This document shows, in pieces, positions 38,045-47,831 of a DNA stretch of 64,000 bases (its first letter is position 1; every line of letters starts with the position of its first letter). The translations under genes were made by a program, and so were the position numbers. The DNA comes from Xylanimonas ulmi (GTDB lineage: Bacteria > Actinomycetota > Actinomycetes > Actinomycetales > Cellulomonadaceae), in NCBI RefSeq assembly GCF_004216535.1, contig NZ_SGWX01000001.1, positions 1,674,001 to 1,738,000 of the forward strand, in the 5' to 3' direction. A model generated the notes under the pieces. The model worked only from the letters and a program-made list of their open reading frames with translations. It was not told the DNA's origin and did not search any database.

Positions 38045-38050
38045 ACCCTA
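38045..38050 (-). promoter_or_regulatory. -10 box of a leaderless promoter inside the dcw cluster (murE)
   Basis: The minus strand reads TAGGGT-CTACCC-GTG. The 120-bp gap after ftsI lets murE and the genes after it be transcribed apart from mraZ-rsmH-ftsL-ftsI. Confidence 0.6.
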
Positions 38051-38158
38051 ACTGGTGGGGTGGGGGGTATCGGGTCGCACGGGCGTACGCCGCCGCTGTT
38101 CAGCGCGCATTGACGCCAGGCGCCGGGCGCCGCGGTCCGCGCGCCCCGGCGCGGGCGC

Positions 38159-40207
38159 TCACCAGGTCAGCGGCAGCGGCTCGGGGGCCGGCGCGCTCGG
38201 CGGCACGGCCTCCTTCTGGAGCACGAAGCTCATGACGTCGCGGAACACCGGGGCGGCGACCACGCCGCCGTAGATCGAGCTGTGCGGGCTCTTGAGGAAC
38301 ACCGAGACGGTGTAGCGCGGGTCGTCGGCCGGGGCGACGCCGATGAACGACGCCATGTAGGTGTAGCCGCCGCTCGGCAGGAAGATCTGCGCCGTGCCCG
38401 TCTTGCCGGCCACGCGGTAGCCCGGGATCTGGGCCTGCTGCGCCGTGCCGTCCTCGCCGGTGACCTCCTCCATCATGTGCAGGAGTGTGGTGGCCGTCGC
38501 CTCGGAGATGACCCGCGTGCCCGGCTTCTGCTCGGCCGCGACCAGGTCGCCGTCGGGCGAGCGTGTGCCCTCGACCAAGGTCGGCGGGACGCTCACCCCG
38601 AGGTTGCCGACGGTCGAGAACACGCCGGTCGCCTGCATCGCGTTGACCGAGACGCCTTGGCCGAACGCCACGGCGTACCGCGTGCGCCCGTCCCACTGGT
38701 CGGCCGGGTGCAGGATGCCGCGCGACTCGGCGGGCAGACCCAGCCCGGTCATCTCCCCGAACCCGAACTTGTGCATGAAGTCGTACTGGACCTGCGGGGG
38801 GATCTTCTCGGCGATCTGCACCGTGCCCGAGTTCGACGACTGTGCGAGCACGCCGGCCAGGGTGAGGTTGAGCACCGGGTGGTCGTGCGAGTCGCTGAAC
38901 GTCTGGCCGTTGGGCGTGGTGAAGCGGTACGGGACCGTGAACTGGCTCTCGGGCGTCCACACGCCCGTCTCGAGCGCGGCGGCCATCGTGACGACCTTGC
39001 CCGTCGAGCCCGGCTCGAACGTCTCCTGGACCGCGCGCGACCCCTTGGCGACACTCGCCGTCGACCGGTCGTTGGGGTCGACCGCGCCCGAGTCGGCGAT
39101 GGCGAGCATCTCGCCCGTGTGGATGTCCTGGACCAGCACGATGCCGAAGGCCGCACCCGACTTGCGCACCATGTCGTTGATGGCGTCCTCGGCCTTCCAC
39201 TGGATGTCGCTGTCGATGGTCAGCACGACGTCGCCGCCCGCGACGGCGGGCGTCGAGGCCTGCTCACCGCCGGGGATGCGCACACCGTCGAGCGAGCGCT
39301 CGTAGCTGACCTGCCCCGCGGTGCCCGCCAGCACGTCGTCGTACGCCCTCTCCAGCCCGCCTTGGCCCTTCTGCTCGTCATCGACGAACCCGACGAGCGT
39401 GCCGGCGACCGAGCCGGCCGGGTAGACCCGCTTGGACACGAGCTCGGTGCGGATGTAGGCCTGCAGGCCGAGCGCGCGGATCTCGCGCTGCTTGTCGGGC
39501 TCCACGTCGCGCCCGAGCACCACATAGCGGCCGTCGCCGTTGAGCCTCGCCGCGAGCTCGGCCTTGTTGGCGCCGAGCACGGGCGCCAGGAGCTGGGCGA
39601 CGCCGAGCGCGCCGTCGGCGACCGGATTGCCGTCCGCGTCCTGGCGACCGTAGGCGCGATACCCCTGGATCGCCCACGGGTCTGCGGAGATGGTGTAGCG
39701 GTCGACCGACGTCGCGAGCACGACGCCGTTGCGGTCCGTGATGTCCCCGCGGTGGGCGGGCTCGGAGATGGTCACCATGCGCGTCGCGCGCGCCTTGGCC
39801 GCCAGGCTCGGCGCCTGGAACACCTGAACCTGCACGAGCCGGCCCACGAACACCATGACGACGAGCGCCGCGACGACCATGAGCCAGCGCTGGCGCCGCT
39901 CGGGCGAGGCGGGCTTCGGGGCGCCGCGCGGCGGCGCGGGCGGGCGGCGATCGATGGCGCCCGGCGCTCGCGAGACGGCCCCCGCGCGTGGAGGGGCGCC
40001 CGCGCCGCGGGCGGTTTCGCCGACCGAGGCGCGGGCGCCCGCCCGGGCCGCCGGGCGCGGCGTCGGCGCGGCCAGGCGCGCCGACGTCCGAGCGGCCGGA
40101 CGCGGCGTCGTGCGCGCGGCGGAGCCCGCCGACCGCGGGCGCGCGCCCGAGGCGGCGGTCGAGCGCGAGGCGCCCGCCTTCGCCGGGGGCGCCTCGCGCC
40201 GGGTCAT
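38159..40207 (-). CDS. ftsI: Septal transpeptidase FtsI (class B PBP) with long N-terminal extension
   Basis: Penicillin-binding protein of 682 aa that crosslinks septal peptidoglycan with FtsW. The first 105 or so residues are Ala/Arg/Pro-rich and cytosolic, followed by one membrane helix (WLMVVAALVVMVFVGRLVQV). The dimerisation domain has SEPAHRGDITDRNGVVLATS. Active-site motifs are STGK (FEPGSTGKVVTMAA), SSN (LAQSSNSGTVQIAE) and KTGT (RVAGKTGTAQIFLP). No PASTA domains. ATG 40207 overlaps the ftsL stop (ATGA). Confidence 0.96.
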   Translation of the reverse strand: MTRREAPPAKAGASRSTAASGARPRSAGSAARTTPRPAARTSARLAAPTPRPAARAGARASVGETARGAGAPPRAGAVSRAPGAIDRRPPAPPRGAPKPASPERRQRWLMVVAALVVMVFVGRLVQVQVFQAPSLAAKARATRMVTISEPAHRGDITDRNGVVLATSVDRYTISADPWAIQGYRAYGRQDADGNPVADGALGVAQLLAPVLGANKAELAARLNGDGRYVVLGRDVEPDKQREIRALGLQAYIRTELVSKRVYPAGSVAGTLVGFVDDEQKGQGGLERAYDDVLAGTAGQVSYERSLDGVRIPGGEQASTPAVAGGDVVLTIDSDIQWKAEDAINDMVRKSGAAFGIVLVQDIHTGEMLAIADSGAVDPNDRSTASVAKGSRAVQETFEPGSTGKVVTMAAALETGVWTPESQFTVPYRFTTPNGQTFSDSHDHPVLNLTLAGVLAQSSNSGTVQIAEKIPPQVQYDFMHKFGFGEMTGLGLPAESRGILHPADQWDGRTRYAVAFGQGVSVNAMQATGVFSTVGNLGVSVPPTLVEGTRSPDGDLVAAEQKPGTRVISEATATTLLHMMEEVTGEDGTAQQAQIPGYRVAGKTGTAQIFLPSGGYTYMASFIGVAPADDPRYTVSVFLKSPHSSIYGGVVAAPVFRDVMSFVLQKEAVPPSAPAPEPLPLTW

Positions 40208-40638
40208 CGCCCGGCCTCCGCCGTCGGCGCGGCCGATCCCGCCGATCCGGTGATGTCGAGGAACGACGCGCTGTCGCTCGGCACCATCCCCAGTCCCGTC
40301 GCACGGTCCTTGAGCGTCCGCTCCGCGGTGCGCAGGCTCTCCTGCTTGGTCTGGACGTCCTGCGAGGTGCGGACCAACTGCCCCTGCAGCCCCGCCATCT
40401 CGTACGACCCCCGGGCCATCGTGGTGTTGAGCACCAGCACCGCGAGCAGCGCGGCCGCGAGCACGGCCCCGCACAACGCCAGGAACGGCACGCCCGAGCG
40501 CGCCTGGAGCGGCGCGCGCACGGCGGCGAACCGGCGGCGGGACTCCACGCGACCGCCGGGCAACGCCGTCAGGCGAGTGCCGCGCGACGGCGCGGCGGGG
40601 CGGCTCGGGACAGTGGCCGGGGCTCGCAGGGCGCTCAT
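40204..40638 (-). CDS. ftsL: FtsL-like septum protein
   Basis: A bitopic protein of 144 aa. A basic cytosolic part (about residues 1-48) is followed by one membrane helix ([20 protein letters not shown]) and a short coiled coil ([20 protein letters not shown]). Sequence conservation in this family is low; the call rests on the membrane-coiled-coil layout and position between rsmH and ftsI. It should join FtsQ and FtsB. ATG start overlapping the rsmH stop. Confidence 0.88.
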   Translation of the reverse strand: MSALRAPATVPSRPAAPSRGTRLTALPGGRVESRRRFAAVRAPLQARSGVPFLALCGAVLAAALLAVLVLNTTMARGSYEMAGLQGQLVRTSQDVQTKQESLRTAERTLKDRATGLGMVPSDSASFLDITGSAGSAAPTAEAGR

Positions 40639-41654
40639 CGACGGTCCTCCTTGCGGGTGGTGCTGGTGGTTCTCAGATGTGCGGGGGTGGGCCGCACGCG
40701 GCGCGCCGCGCGCAGCCGGACGGAGGCCGAGCGGGGGTTGCGCGCGAGCTCGTCGGCGTCGGCCTCCTCGGCGCCCCGGGTGAGCGCCTCGAGGTAGGGC
40801 CGGTGCGTCTCCGGCTCGACCGGCAGACCGGGCGGCGCCGACGACGTCGTGCCGCGCGCGATGGCGCGCTTGACGATGCGGTCCTCAAGCGACTGGTAGG
40901 ACTCGACGACGAGGCGTCCGCCGACGGCGAGCGCCTCGATCGCCGCGGGCACGGCCCGCTCAAGCGTCTCCAGCTCGCCGTTGACCTCGATGCGCAGAGC
41001 CTGGAACGTGCGCTTGGACGGGTTGCCGCCCGTCTTGCGCGTCGCGGCGGGAATGCACGCGCGCACCAGGTCGACCAGCTCGTGGGTGCGCGCCCACGGG
41101 CGCTCGGCGCGGCGGCGCACGACGGACCGGGCGATCTTGGCCGCGAACCGCTCCTCGCCGTACTCGCGCAGGATCCGCGTCAGCTCACGCTCGTCATAGG
41201 TGTTGAGCACCTCGGCTGCGGTGATGCCCGTGGTCTGGTCCATGCGCATGTCGAGCGGGGCGTCGTGGGCGTACGCGAACCCGCGCTCGGCCTCGTCGAG
41301 CTGCAGCGAGCTCACGCCGAGGTCCATCAGGACGCCCTGGACGCCGGCCCGCAGCCCGAGGTCCGCCAGGACGTCGCCGATCTCGTCGTAGACCGCGTGC
41401 ACCGGGGTGAAGCGGTCGCCGAACCGCGCGAGGCGTTCGCCCGCCAGTCGCAGGGCCTGGGGGTCGCGGTCGACGCCCACCACGCGAGCGGTGGGCACCT
41501 GGTCGAGCACTGCTTCGGTGTGGCCGCCCATGCCGAGCGTGCAGTCGACCAGCACGCTGCCGGGCTCGGCGAGCGCCGGGGCGAGCAGGTCCACGCAGCG
41601 CTGGAGGAGCACCGGCAGGTGACGCGCGGCGGTGTCGCGCTCGTCGTCGTCCAT
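40635..41654 (-). CDS. rsmH: 16S rRNA m4C1402 N4-methyltransferase
   Basis: SAM-dependent methyltransferase of 339 aa (formerly MraW), which modifies C1402 of 16S rRNA in the P site. Motifs are [74 protein letters not shown] and [17 protein letters not shown], and [12 protein letters not shown] near the end. ATG start with GGAGGG upstream. Confidence 0.97.
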   Translation of the reverse strand: MDDDERDTAARHLPVLLQRCVDLLAPALAEPGSVLVDCTLGMGGHTEAVLDQVPTARVVGVDRDPQALRLAGERLARFGDRFTPVHAVYDEIGDVLADLGLRAGVQGVLMDLGVSSLQLDEAERGFAYAHDAPLDMRMDQTTGITAAEVLNTYDERELTRILREYGEERFAAKIARSVVRRRAERPWARTHELVDLVRACIPAATRKTGGNPSKRTFQALRIEVNGELETLERAVPAAIEALAVGGRLVVESYQSLEDRIVKRAIARGTTSSAPPGLPVEPETHRPYLEALTRGAEEADADELARNPRSASVRLRAARRVRPTPAHLRTTSTTRKEDRR

Positions 41655-41826
41655 GGGGCCCTCCTTCGTCTGATCGGCCGGGGTGCGTGGCGACCCCGGG
41701 GCGCGGGGGACCCCGTCCTGCCAGGTCTCCCTCCGCGTCTTTCTGGCGCCGGGGAAGTGACGTCAGACCCTCGCGGGAGGAGGCCTCGCGGGGCGGGGCC
41801 CCGGTGCTCGCGTGTGCAGTTGTCGG

Positions 41827-42294
41827 TCAGAAGGCCAGGTCGGGGAAGATCTGCTCGCCGGTGTCGGAGTACGCCGACTCCTTGGCGGCGAGGTAGGCCT
41901 CCCACGCCGCGCGGTCCCAGACCTCGACGCGGGTTCCGGCGCCGATGACGGCGACCTCCCGGTCGAGCCCTGCGTACTCGCGCAGCATGAGCGGGATCGA
42001 GACCCTGCCCTGCTTGTCCGGCACCTCGTCGCTCGCCCCCGAGAGGAAGACGCGGAGGTAGTCGCGCACCTCTCGGGAGGTCACGGGAGCCTGCCGGACC
42101 TGTTCGTACATGCGGCCGAACTCGTCCATCGGCAGAAGGAAGAGGCAGCGCTCTTGCCCTCGCGTCATGACCAGCCCGGGAGCGAGTCGGGCCCGGAACT
42201 TCGCGGGGAGGATCAGCCGGCCCTTCTCGTCGAGCTTCGGGTTGTACGTGCCCAGCAGCAGGCCTGCGCCGACGAACGACTCCATCCCTGCCAC
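41827..42294 (-). CDS. mraZ: Transcriptional regulator MraZ
   Basis: A protein of 155 aa with two AbrB-like SpoVT domains. First half: [25 protein letters not shown] region; second half: [20 protein letters not shown]. MraZ proteins form rings and bind direct repeats in front of their own gene to control the dcw operon. GTG 42294 lies 8 nt after GGAGG and is preferred; ATG at 42285 (MESFVGAG) has only a poorly spaced AGGG. The matching direct repeats are at 42325-42350. The 172 bp to rsmH hold no gene I recognise. Confidence 0.95.
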   Translation of the reverse strand: MAGMESFVGAGLLLGTYNPKLDEKGRLILPAKFRARLAPGLVMTRGQERCLFLLPMDEFGRMYEQVRQAPVTSREVRDYLRVFLSGASDEVPDKQGRVSIPLMLREYAGLDREVAVIGAGTRVEVWDRAAWEAYLAAKESAYSDTGEQIFPDLAF

Positions 42295-42324
42295 GGCCCG
42301 CACCTCCCTCAGCGCTCCCGCACG

Positions 42325-42350
42325 CTCCACGTTACTCCACAACCCTCCAC
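42325..42350 (-). promoter_or_regulatory. Three TGGAG direct repeats, predicted MraZ operator
   Basis: CTCCAC occurs at 42325, 42335 and 42345, with an exact 10-bp period; the minus strand reads TGGAG-N5 three times. A fourth copy lies at 42377. E. coli MraZ binds TGGGN repeats with the same 10-bp spacing, so self-regulation is likely. The block ends 31 bp before the mraZ GTG. The rest of 42295-42604 contains this operator and the moxR promoter region but no gene. Confidence 0.7.
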
Positions 42351-42484
42351 TCAACCGGATGAAACGTCCCTGTGCGCTCCACTTGGGCGATGTGACGGTC
42401 CTGACGCCCAGGTCACGGCGCCGCGGCGGGCCTGGAGCGCGGTGGAGGGCCGCGCGCACGCTCTGGCGTGTCCGCGCCGCGCGC

Positions 42485-42519
42485 CGGATCGAGCGCTGCG
42501 GAGCGGATCGAGCACTGCG
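42485..42519. repeat. 16-bp imperfect direct repeat upstream of moxR
   Basis: CGGATCGAGCGCTGCG (42485) and CGGATCGAGCACTGCG (42504) differ at one base and have a 19-bp period. They lie just upstream of the moxR promoter. Confidence 0.6.
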
Positions 42520-42526
42520 TGAAGCC

Positions 42527-42557
42527 GGTCACAGTAAGGTCACAGGTCGACTAGGCT
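42527..42557 (+). promoter_or_regulatory. moxR promoter with GGTCACAG direct repeats
   Basis: GGTCACAG at 42527 and 42538 (11-bp period) is followed by the -10 box TAGGCT (42552-42557). The repeats occupy the -35 region, which suggests activator or repressor binding. The leader would be about 40 nt long. Confidence 0.5.
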
Positions 42558-42604
42558 CGGAAGTGCCCCCGCAGCGGGGATCAGCCCTCGAAGCGGAGGT
42601 CCTT

Positions 42605-43653
<1,049 letters not shown>

Positions 43654-43654
<1 letters not shown>

Positions 43655-44949
43655 TGCGCGATGCCCTCCACCGCCTCGCGCGTGTTCGGCCCACCCGTCG
43701 CGGTGTCGCGCTCGCGGTCGTGGGGGTCGCGCTGGCCGCGCTCGGCCGGGCGCTCGGCCTGCCCGACGTCGTCGGGCTCGGCGCCGCGGGACTCGCCGCG
43801 CTCGTCGTCGCCTGGCTCACGCAGGGACTCCAGCGGCTCGACGCCGGGCGTGGCGCGCTGGCGGTCACCCGCCGCGTGACGCCGGACCCTGTGGTCCGCG
43901 GCCAGGAGGCCACCACGCACCTGCTGGTCACCCCCGCGCGGGCGTCGGCAGCGGCCTATGAGCGGCTGGCGCGCATCCGGCTCTCGGAGCACGCGGCGCA
44001 CGAGCTCGCCGGCTCGGGCGTGCGCCCGCGTGTGGCGGCCCGGCCGGACGAGATCGAGGTGCGTTACGCGATCCACCCGACGCGGCGCGGGCGCTGGCCG
44101 CTCGGTCCGCTGTTGACCACACGCACCGACGCGTTCGGCCTCGTGCGCACGACGGCGCCACTGGGCGAGCCGACCGTTGTCTCGGTGTGGCCGCGCACGA
44201 GCGAGCTGTCGGTGCGCACGGGCCTGCTGGGCGACCTGGAGAACGCGGGCACGGGAGCGCGGCGCACCGCTCCCGACGACGCGGTGCTGCGCGAGTACGT
44301 CGCCGGCGACGACCCGCGCCGCGTGCATTGGCCCACGGCGGCGCGCCAGGGCCGACTCATGGTGCGCACCGACGAGGCCGCCGGGGTGCGCCCCATCTCG
44401 GTCGTGCTCGACCGCGCTCTGCTTCCCGCGCCGGGTGAGCTGCGGTCCGTCGCCGGCACGTCGCGCGCCGACGGCGAGTGGGCGGTCGAGCTGGTCGCCT
44501 CGCTCGCCTGCTCGTTCCTCGACGCCGGCCATCCCGCGCGCCTGGTCCCGACGTCGCGCCGGCCGCTCGGCGTGGCGGAGCGGTTCGTCACGGGCGCCCG
44601 CACCGGACGGCACGCGCTGCTCGACGCGACGATCGACCTGCACGGGCCGCGCTCGGGGGCCGACGCCGACGCCGCCACCACCGCGACGGCCGAGGAGCTG
44701 CGTATGGAGGCTGCGCCGGGCGAGGTGACGGTCGCCGTGCTGCGCCCCCAGTCGTCCGGTCCGTTGCGGGCGCTCGCCGCGCTGGCGAGCGAGTCCGCCT
44801 CGTGTCTGGCGCTCGTGGTGTGCCCCCACGAGGAGGACGCCGAGCCCACGGTGGCCGCCCTGGGCGCCGCGGGCTGGCGTGTGGCCACCACGCGTCCCGG
44901 GATCACCCACGGCCAGGCGTGGGCCGCCCTCGCGGAGCGTGCCGAATGA
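43654..44949 (+). CDS. DUF58-domain membrane protein
   Basis: A protein of 431 aa. Two N-terminal membrane helices (GVALAVVGVALAALGRALGL and VVGLGAAGLAALVVAWL) precede an extended beta-rich region and the DUF58 signature GTGARRTAPDDAVLREYVAG then DDPRRVHWPTAARQGRLMVR. A von-Willebrand-like segment follows (ISVVLDRALLP). It is the usual partner of MoxR ATPases. Function unknown; an envelope task together with the transglutaminase protein is inferred from the operon. Confidence 0.92.
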
Positions 44950-47234
44950 TCCCGGCGCGCACGACCCCGACCGCACGGCTCGCCGTCTCGACCGCGCTGG
45001 TCACGGCCGCGGTGCTGGCCTCGATGCTCGGCCTGCGGACCATCGTCCTGCCGCCGTGGCCCGCCACAGGCGTCACCGGTGTCCTGCTGGTCGCCGCGGC
45101 CGTGATCATCACCCGTGCCCTGATCGGCGGGCGCCGCGCCCGGGTCGCGGCCGCCGCTCGCGCGGGCGTGGCCGTGCGCCGCGTCCCGACCGACGACGGC
45201 GGCGCCTCCTCGGTGCTTCCGACGCTCGCCGGGATCATCGTCGCGGCGTGGTTCCTGCTCGCCCGGTTCGGCGGCGTGGGCGGTCGCACGCAGTGGCTCG
45301 TCGGGCCCGAGTCGGCCTCACGGCTCGTCGACCAGCTCGGCGCGGCGGGCGACATCGTGCGCGAGGAGGTCGCGCCCGTCATCGGCACGACGCCGACGGC
45401 GTTGCTGTGCGTGGGTGGCGCGCTCGTCGTGCTGATCGCGGCCGACGCGCTCGCCTCGGGCCTGCGCCAGCCCATGCTCGCGGCGGGCAGCGTGCTCGTG
45501 CTGTGGCTCCCGCCCCTCGTGCTGACCTCGCGGGTGCCGACCACCACGTTCGTCGTGTCGGTCGCCGCGTTCCTGCTCGGGCTCACACTCGACGCCGGCG
45601 CGGCCCGTCGCGCGGTGCGTGACGCGCGCGTGGGCGCCCAGGTGCGCACGGCCGAGCGGCGTCGGGCCGTGCGCACCACTGCGACCGCCGCCGCGGTCAC
45701 CGCGCTCGCGCTGGTGGTGACCGCCGGGGCGACCGGTCCCGGCCTCGGGCGCGGGTGGACGTCGTTGTTCACCACCACGGCGCGCACCGTCCGCCTCGCC
45801 GACGACCTCGACATGTACCGCTCGCTCACCGCGCGGTCCACCGCCGTCGTGCTCACCTACACGTCGTCGACGGGCGAGTCCGCGGGACCGCTGCGCCTCC
45901 TGACACTCTCGTCGTTCGACGGGCGCCACTGGAGCGGCGGCCCCGCGGCGGACGGCGTCGAGTTCTCCGAGGACCAGATCCTCTTCCCGCAGGCCGCCGA
46001 CTCGTCCGAGGCGGCGGTGCGCCTGGACATCACGGTCGGCTCCATGCGCGAGAACCGGCTCCCGGTGACGGTCGAACCACGCACGGTCACCGCCGACGGC
46101 GGCTGGCGTTACGACGCGGGCCGCGACGAGGTGGTGGGCGGCGCCACGACGCAGGACGGCGACACGTTCACGCTCGTGTCCCACCCGCGGGACCTGAGCC
46201 CGCAGGCGCTGCGCGCCGCGCCTGCGGGCGCCCGTGAGGTCGACTCCGCCTACCTGTCCGTCCCCGCCACACGCCACGTCACTGACATCGAGGCTGCCGC
46301 GCGCCAGATCGTCGGCGACGCCGCGACCGACTTCGACCGCGCCGTCGCGCTGCAGAACTACCTGCGTGACACCACGCGCTTCACCTACGACGTCGATGTC
46401 CCCCGCGGCCAGACCGGCGACGCGGTGTGGGACTTCCTGCAGCAGCGCCGGGGGTACTGCGTCCAGTTCGCGACGACCATGGTGACGCTGGCCCGCACGC
46501 TCGGGGTGCCCGCCCGACTCGCGGTCGGATACCTGCCCGGCGCCAACGTCGACCGCGGCGCGCGGTGGGAGGTCACGGGGCAGGACTCGCACGCCTGGCC
46601 AGAGCTGTACTTCCCGGGCAGCGGTTGGGTGCGGTTCGAGCCGACCCCGGCCATTCAGACCGGGGCCGCGCCGGCCTACACGAACACCGCCGTCGGCCAG
46701 GCGGCGCCGACCGCGGACCCGACGTTCGACGAGCGCGCCGGGGCGACGTCCGGCCCCAACCCCGGCGCCACCGCGCCGTCGGTCACCGCCACCGCGCCGG
46801 CGCCGCGCGCGAACGGCGAGCAGACCTCACCCCGGACGGGCTGGCTCGTCGGCGTCGGCGCCGCGCTGCTGGCCGGCGGGGGGTTGCTCCTGACGCTCTG
46901 GCTGCGTCGCCGCGCGACGCGTCCGCCGCTCGACGCCGAGGACGCCTGGGCGCGTGTGGCCGCGGCGCTCGGGGACGCGGGCGTCACGCTCCGCGCGTCG
47001 ACCACGCCCCGGCAGGCGCCCCGCGAGGCAGCCCAGTCCTGGGCGGCGCGCACCGGGCAGCCGATGCCCGCTGACGTGCGCGACGCGCTGACCACCCTCG
47101 CCGACGCGCTGGAGACGGAGCGCTACGCCGTCGGCGGCGAACCGCTCGAGGCCGCCCGTCTCGCCGAGCTCACGCGCGAGGTGACGGCGGGAGTCTCCGC
47201 GGCCGGGCGCGCCAAAGCGGGCGCCACGCGGTAG
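44946..47234 (+). CDS. Transglutaminase-like membrane protein (TgpA type)
   Basis: A protein of 762 aa. Five or so membrane helices occupy the first 230 residues. A large outer part contains the transglutaminase-like domain with Cys505 (RRGYCVQFATTMVTLARTLG) and His549 (GQDSHAWPELYFPGSGWV), followed by VRFEPTPAIQ. A Pro/Ala/Thr-rich linker leads to one further helix (WLVGVGAALLAGGGLLLTLW) and a DUF4129-like cytosolic tail. It could act as protein crosslinker or peptidase on the outer face. ATG overlaps the DUF58 stop (ATGA). Confidence 0.93.
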   Translation: MIPARTTPTARLAVSTALVTAAVLASMLGLRTIVLPPWPATGVTGVLLVAAAVIITRALIGGRRARVAAAARAGVAVRRVPTDDGGASSVLPTLAGIIVAAWFLLARFGGVGGRTQWLVGPESASRLVDQLGAAGDIVREEVAPVIGTTPTALLCVGGALVVLIAADALASGLRQPMLAAGSVLVLWLPPLVLTSRVPTTTFVVSVAAFLLGLTLDAGAARRAVRDARVGAQVRTAERRRAVRTTATAAAVTALALVVTAGATGPGLGRGWTSLFTTTARTVRLADDLDMYRSLTARSTAVVLTYTSSTGESAGPLRLLTLSSFDGRHWSGGPAADGVEFSEDQILFPQAADSSEAAVRLDITVGSMRENRLPVTVEPRTVTADGGWRYDAGRDEVVGGATTQDGDTFTLVSHPRDLSPQALRAAPAGAREVDSAYLSVPATRHVTDIEAAARQIVGDAATDFDRAVALQNYLRDTTRFTYDVDVPRGQTGDAVWDFLQQRRGYCVQFATTMVTLARTLGVPARLAVGYLPGANVDRGARWEVTGQDSHAWPELYFPGSGWVRFEPTPAIQTGAAPAYTNTAVGQAAPTADPTFDERAGATSGPNPGATAPSVTATAPAPRANGEQTSPRTGWLVGVGAALLAGGGLLLTLWLRRRATRPPLDAEDAWARVAAALGDAGVTLRASTTPRQAPREAAQSWAARTGQPMPADVRDALTTLADALETERYAVGGEPLEAARLAELTREVTAGVSAAGRAKAGATR

Positions 47235-47262
47235 GCGTCTGGTCACGCGGTAGGCGTCTGGT
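47225..47262. repeat. 19-bp perfect tandem duplication across a stop codon
   Basis: CACGCGGTAGGCGTCTGGT occurs at 47225-47243 and again at 47244-47262. The first copy contains the TAG stop of the transglutaminase gene; a partial third copy (GAGGCGTCT) follows. Confidence 0.9.
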
Positions 47263-47284
47263 GAGGCGTCTGCGCGCCGGTCGG

Positions 47285-47695
47285 TCAGCGGCCCTGCTCG
47301 CGCCGACGGTCCCAGCGCGCCTCAAGGCGAGCCATGAGACCGGGCTTGTTCAGACCCGGCTTACCGCCCCGGCCCTTGGCCGCCGGTCGGGCGCCAACGC
47401 TGCCGTCGGCTCGGACCACTCCCTCGGGTCCCTTGGACCGCGGCGCGAACGCGAACGCCCATCCGACCGCGGCGAACATGACCGCGAAGCCGATGACGCC
47501 GAGGATCGGCTTGGAGTTGGCCGCCCCCAGCACGAGGACGAGCAGACCGGCGACGAGACCGATCGCCGCGACGACGTAGCGGATGACGGGTCGACGCCCG
47601 GATGACTGGAGAGTGTTGGCCAGGCGGGGATCGTCGCTCGTCAGCGCGCGCTCCATCTGCTCCAGCACGCGCTGCTCGTACTCGGACAGAGGCAT
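47285..47695 (-). CDS. DUF3040 membrane protein
   Basis: A protein of 136 aa. The N-terminus MPLSEYEQRVLEQMERALTS is typical of DUF3040. Two membrane helices follow: VIRYVVAAIGLVAGLLVLVL and ILGVIGFAVMFAAVGWAFAF. The C-terminal 40 residues are basic and Gly-rich. Function unknown; common next to dinB or mraZ in actinobacteria. ATG 47695 with AAGGGGG upstream. A TATTCT box at 47738-47733 is a likely -10. Confidence 0.9.
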   Translation of the reverse strand: MPLSEYEQRVLEQMERALTSDDPRLANTLQSSGRRPVIRYVVAAIGLVAGLLVLVLGAANSKPILGVIGFAVMFAAVGWAFAFAPRSKGPEGVVRADGSVGARPAAKGRGGKPGLNKPGLMARLEARWDRRREQGR

Positions 47696-47708
47696 CGCGA
47701 CCCCCTTG

Positions 47709-47738
47709 TCTGGTGGAGTTCTTCTTTGCACCAGAATA
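47709..47738 (-). promoter_or_regulatory. Promoter and inverted repeat of the DUF3040 gene
   Basis: The minus strand has TATTCT (47738-47733) as -10 box. TCTGGTG and CACCAGA (47709-47715 and 47729-47735) form a 7-bp inverted repeat with a 13-nt loop that overlaps the box and the leader. The repeat may be an operator. Confidence 0.45.
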
Positions 47739-47831
47739 GGCCCGCGCAACCGCGATGGGGTAATCAGACGGCCTGTGAAAGGTATACCGGGGGGCGCACG
47801 GACGTGCCGGACGCGGCTCTTCACCCTTCCC

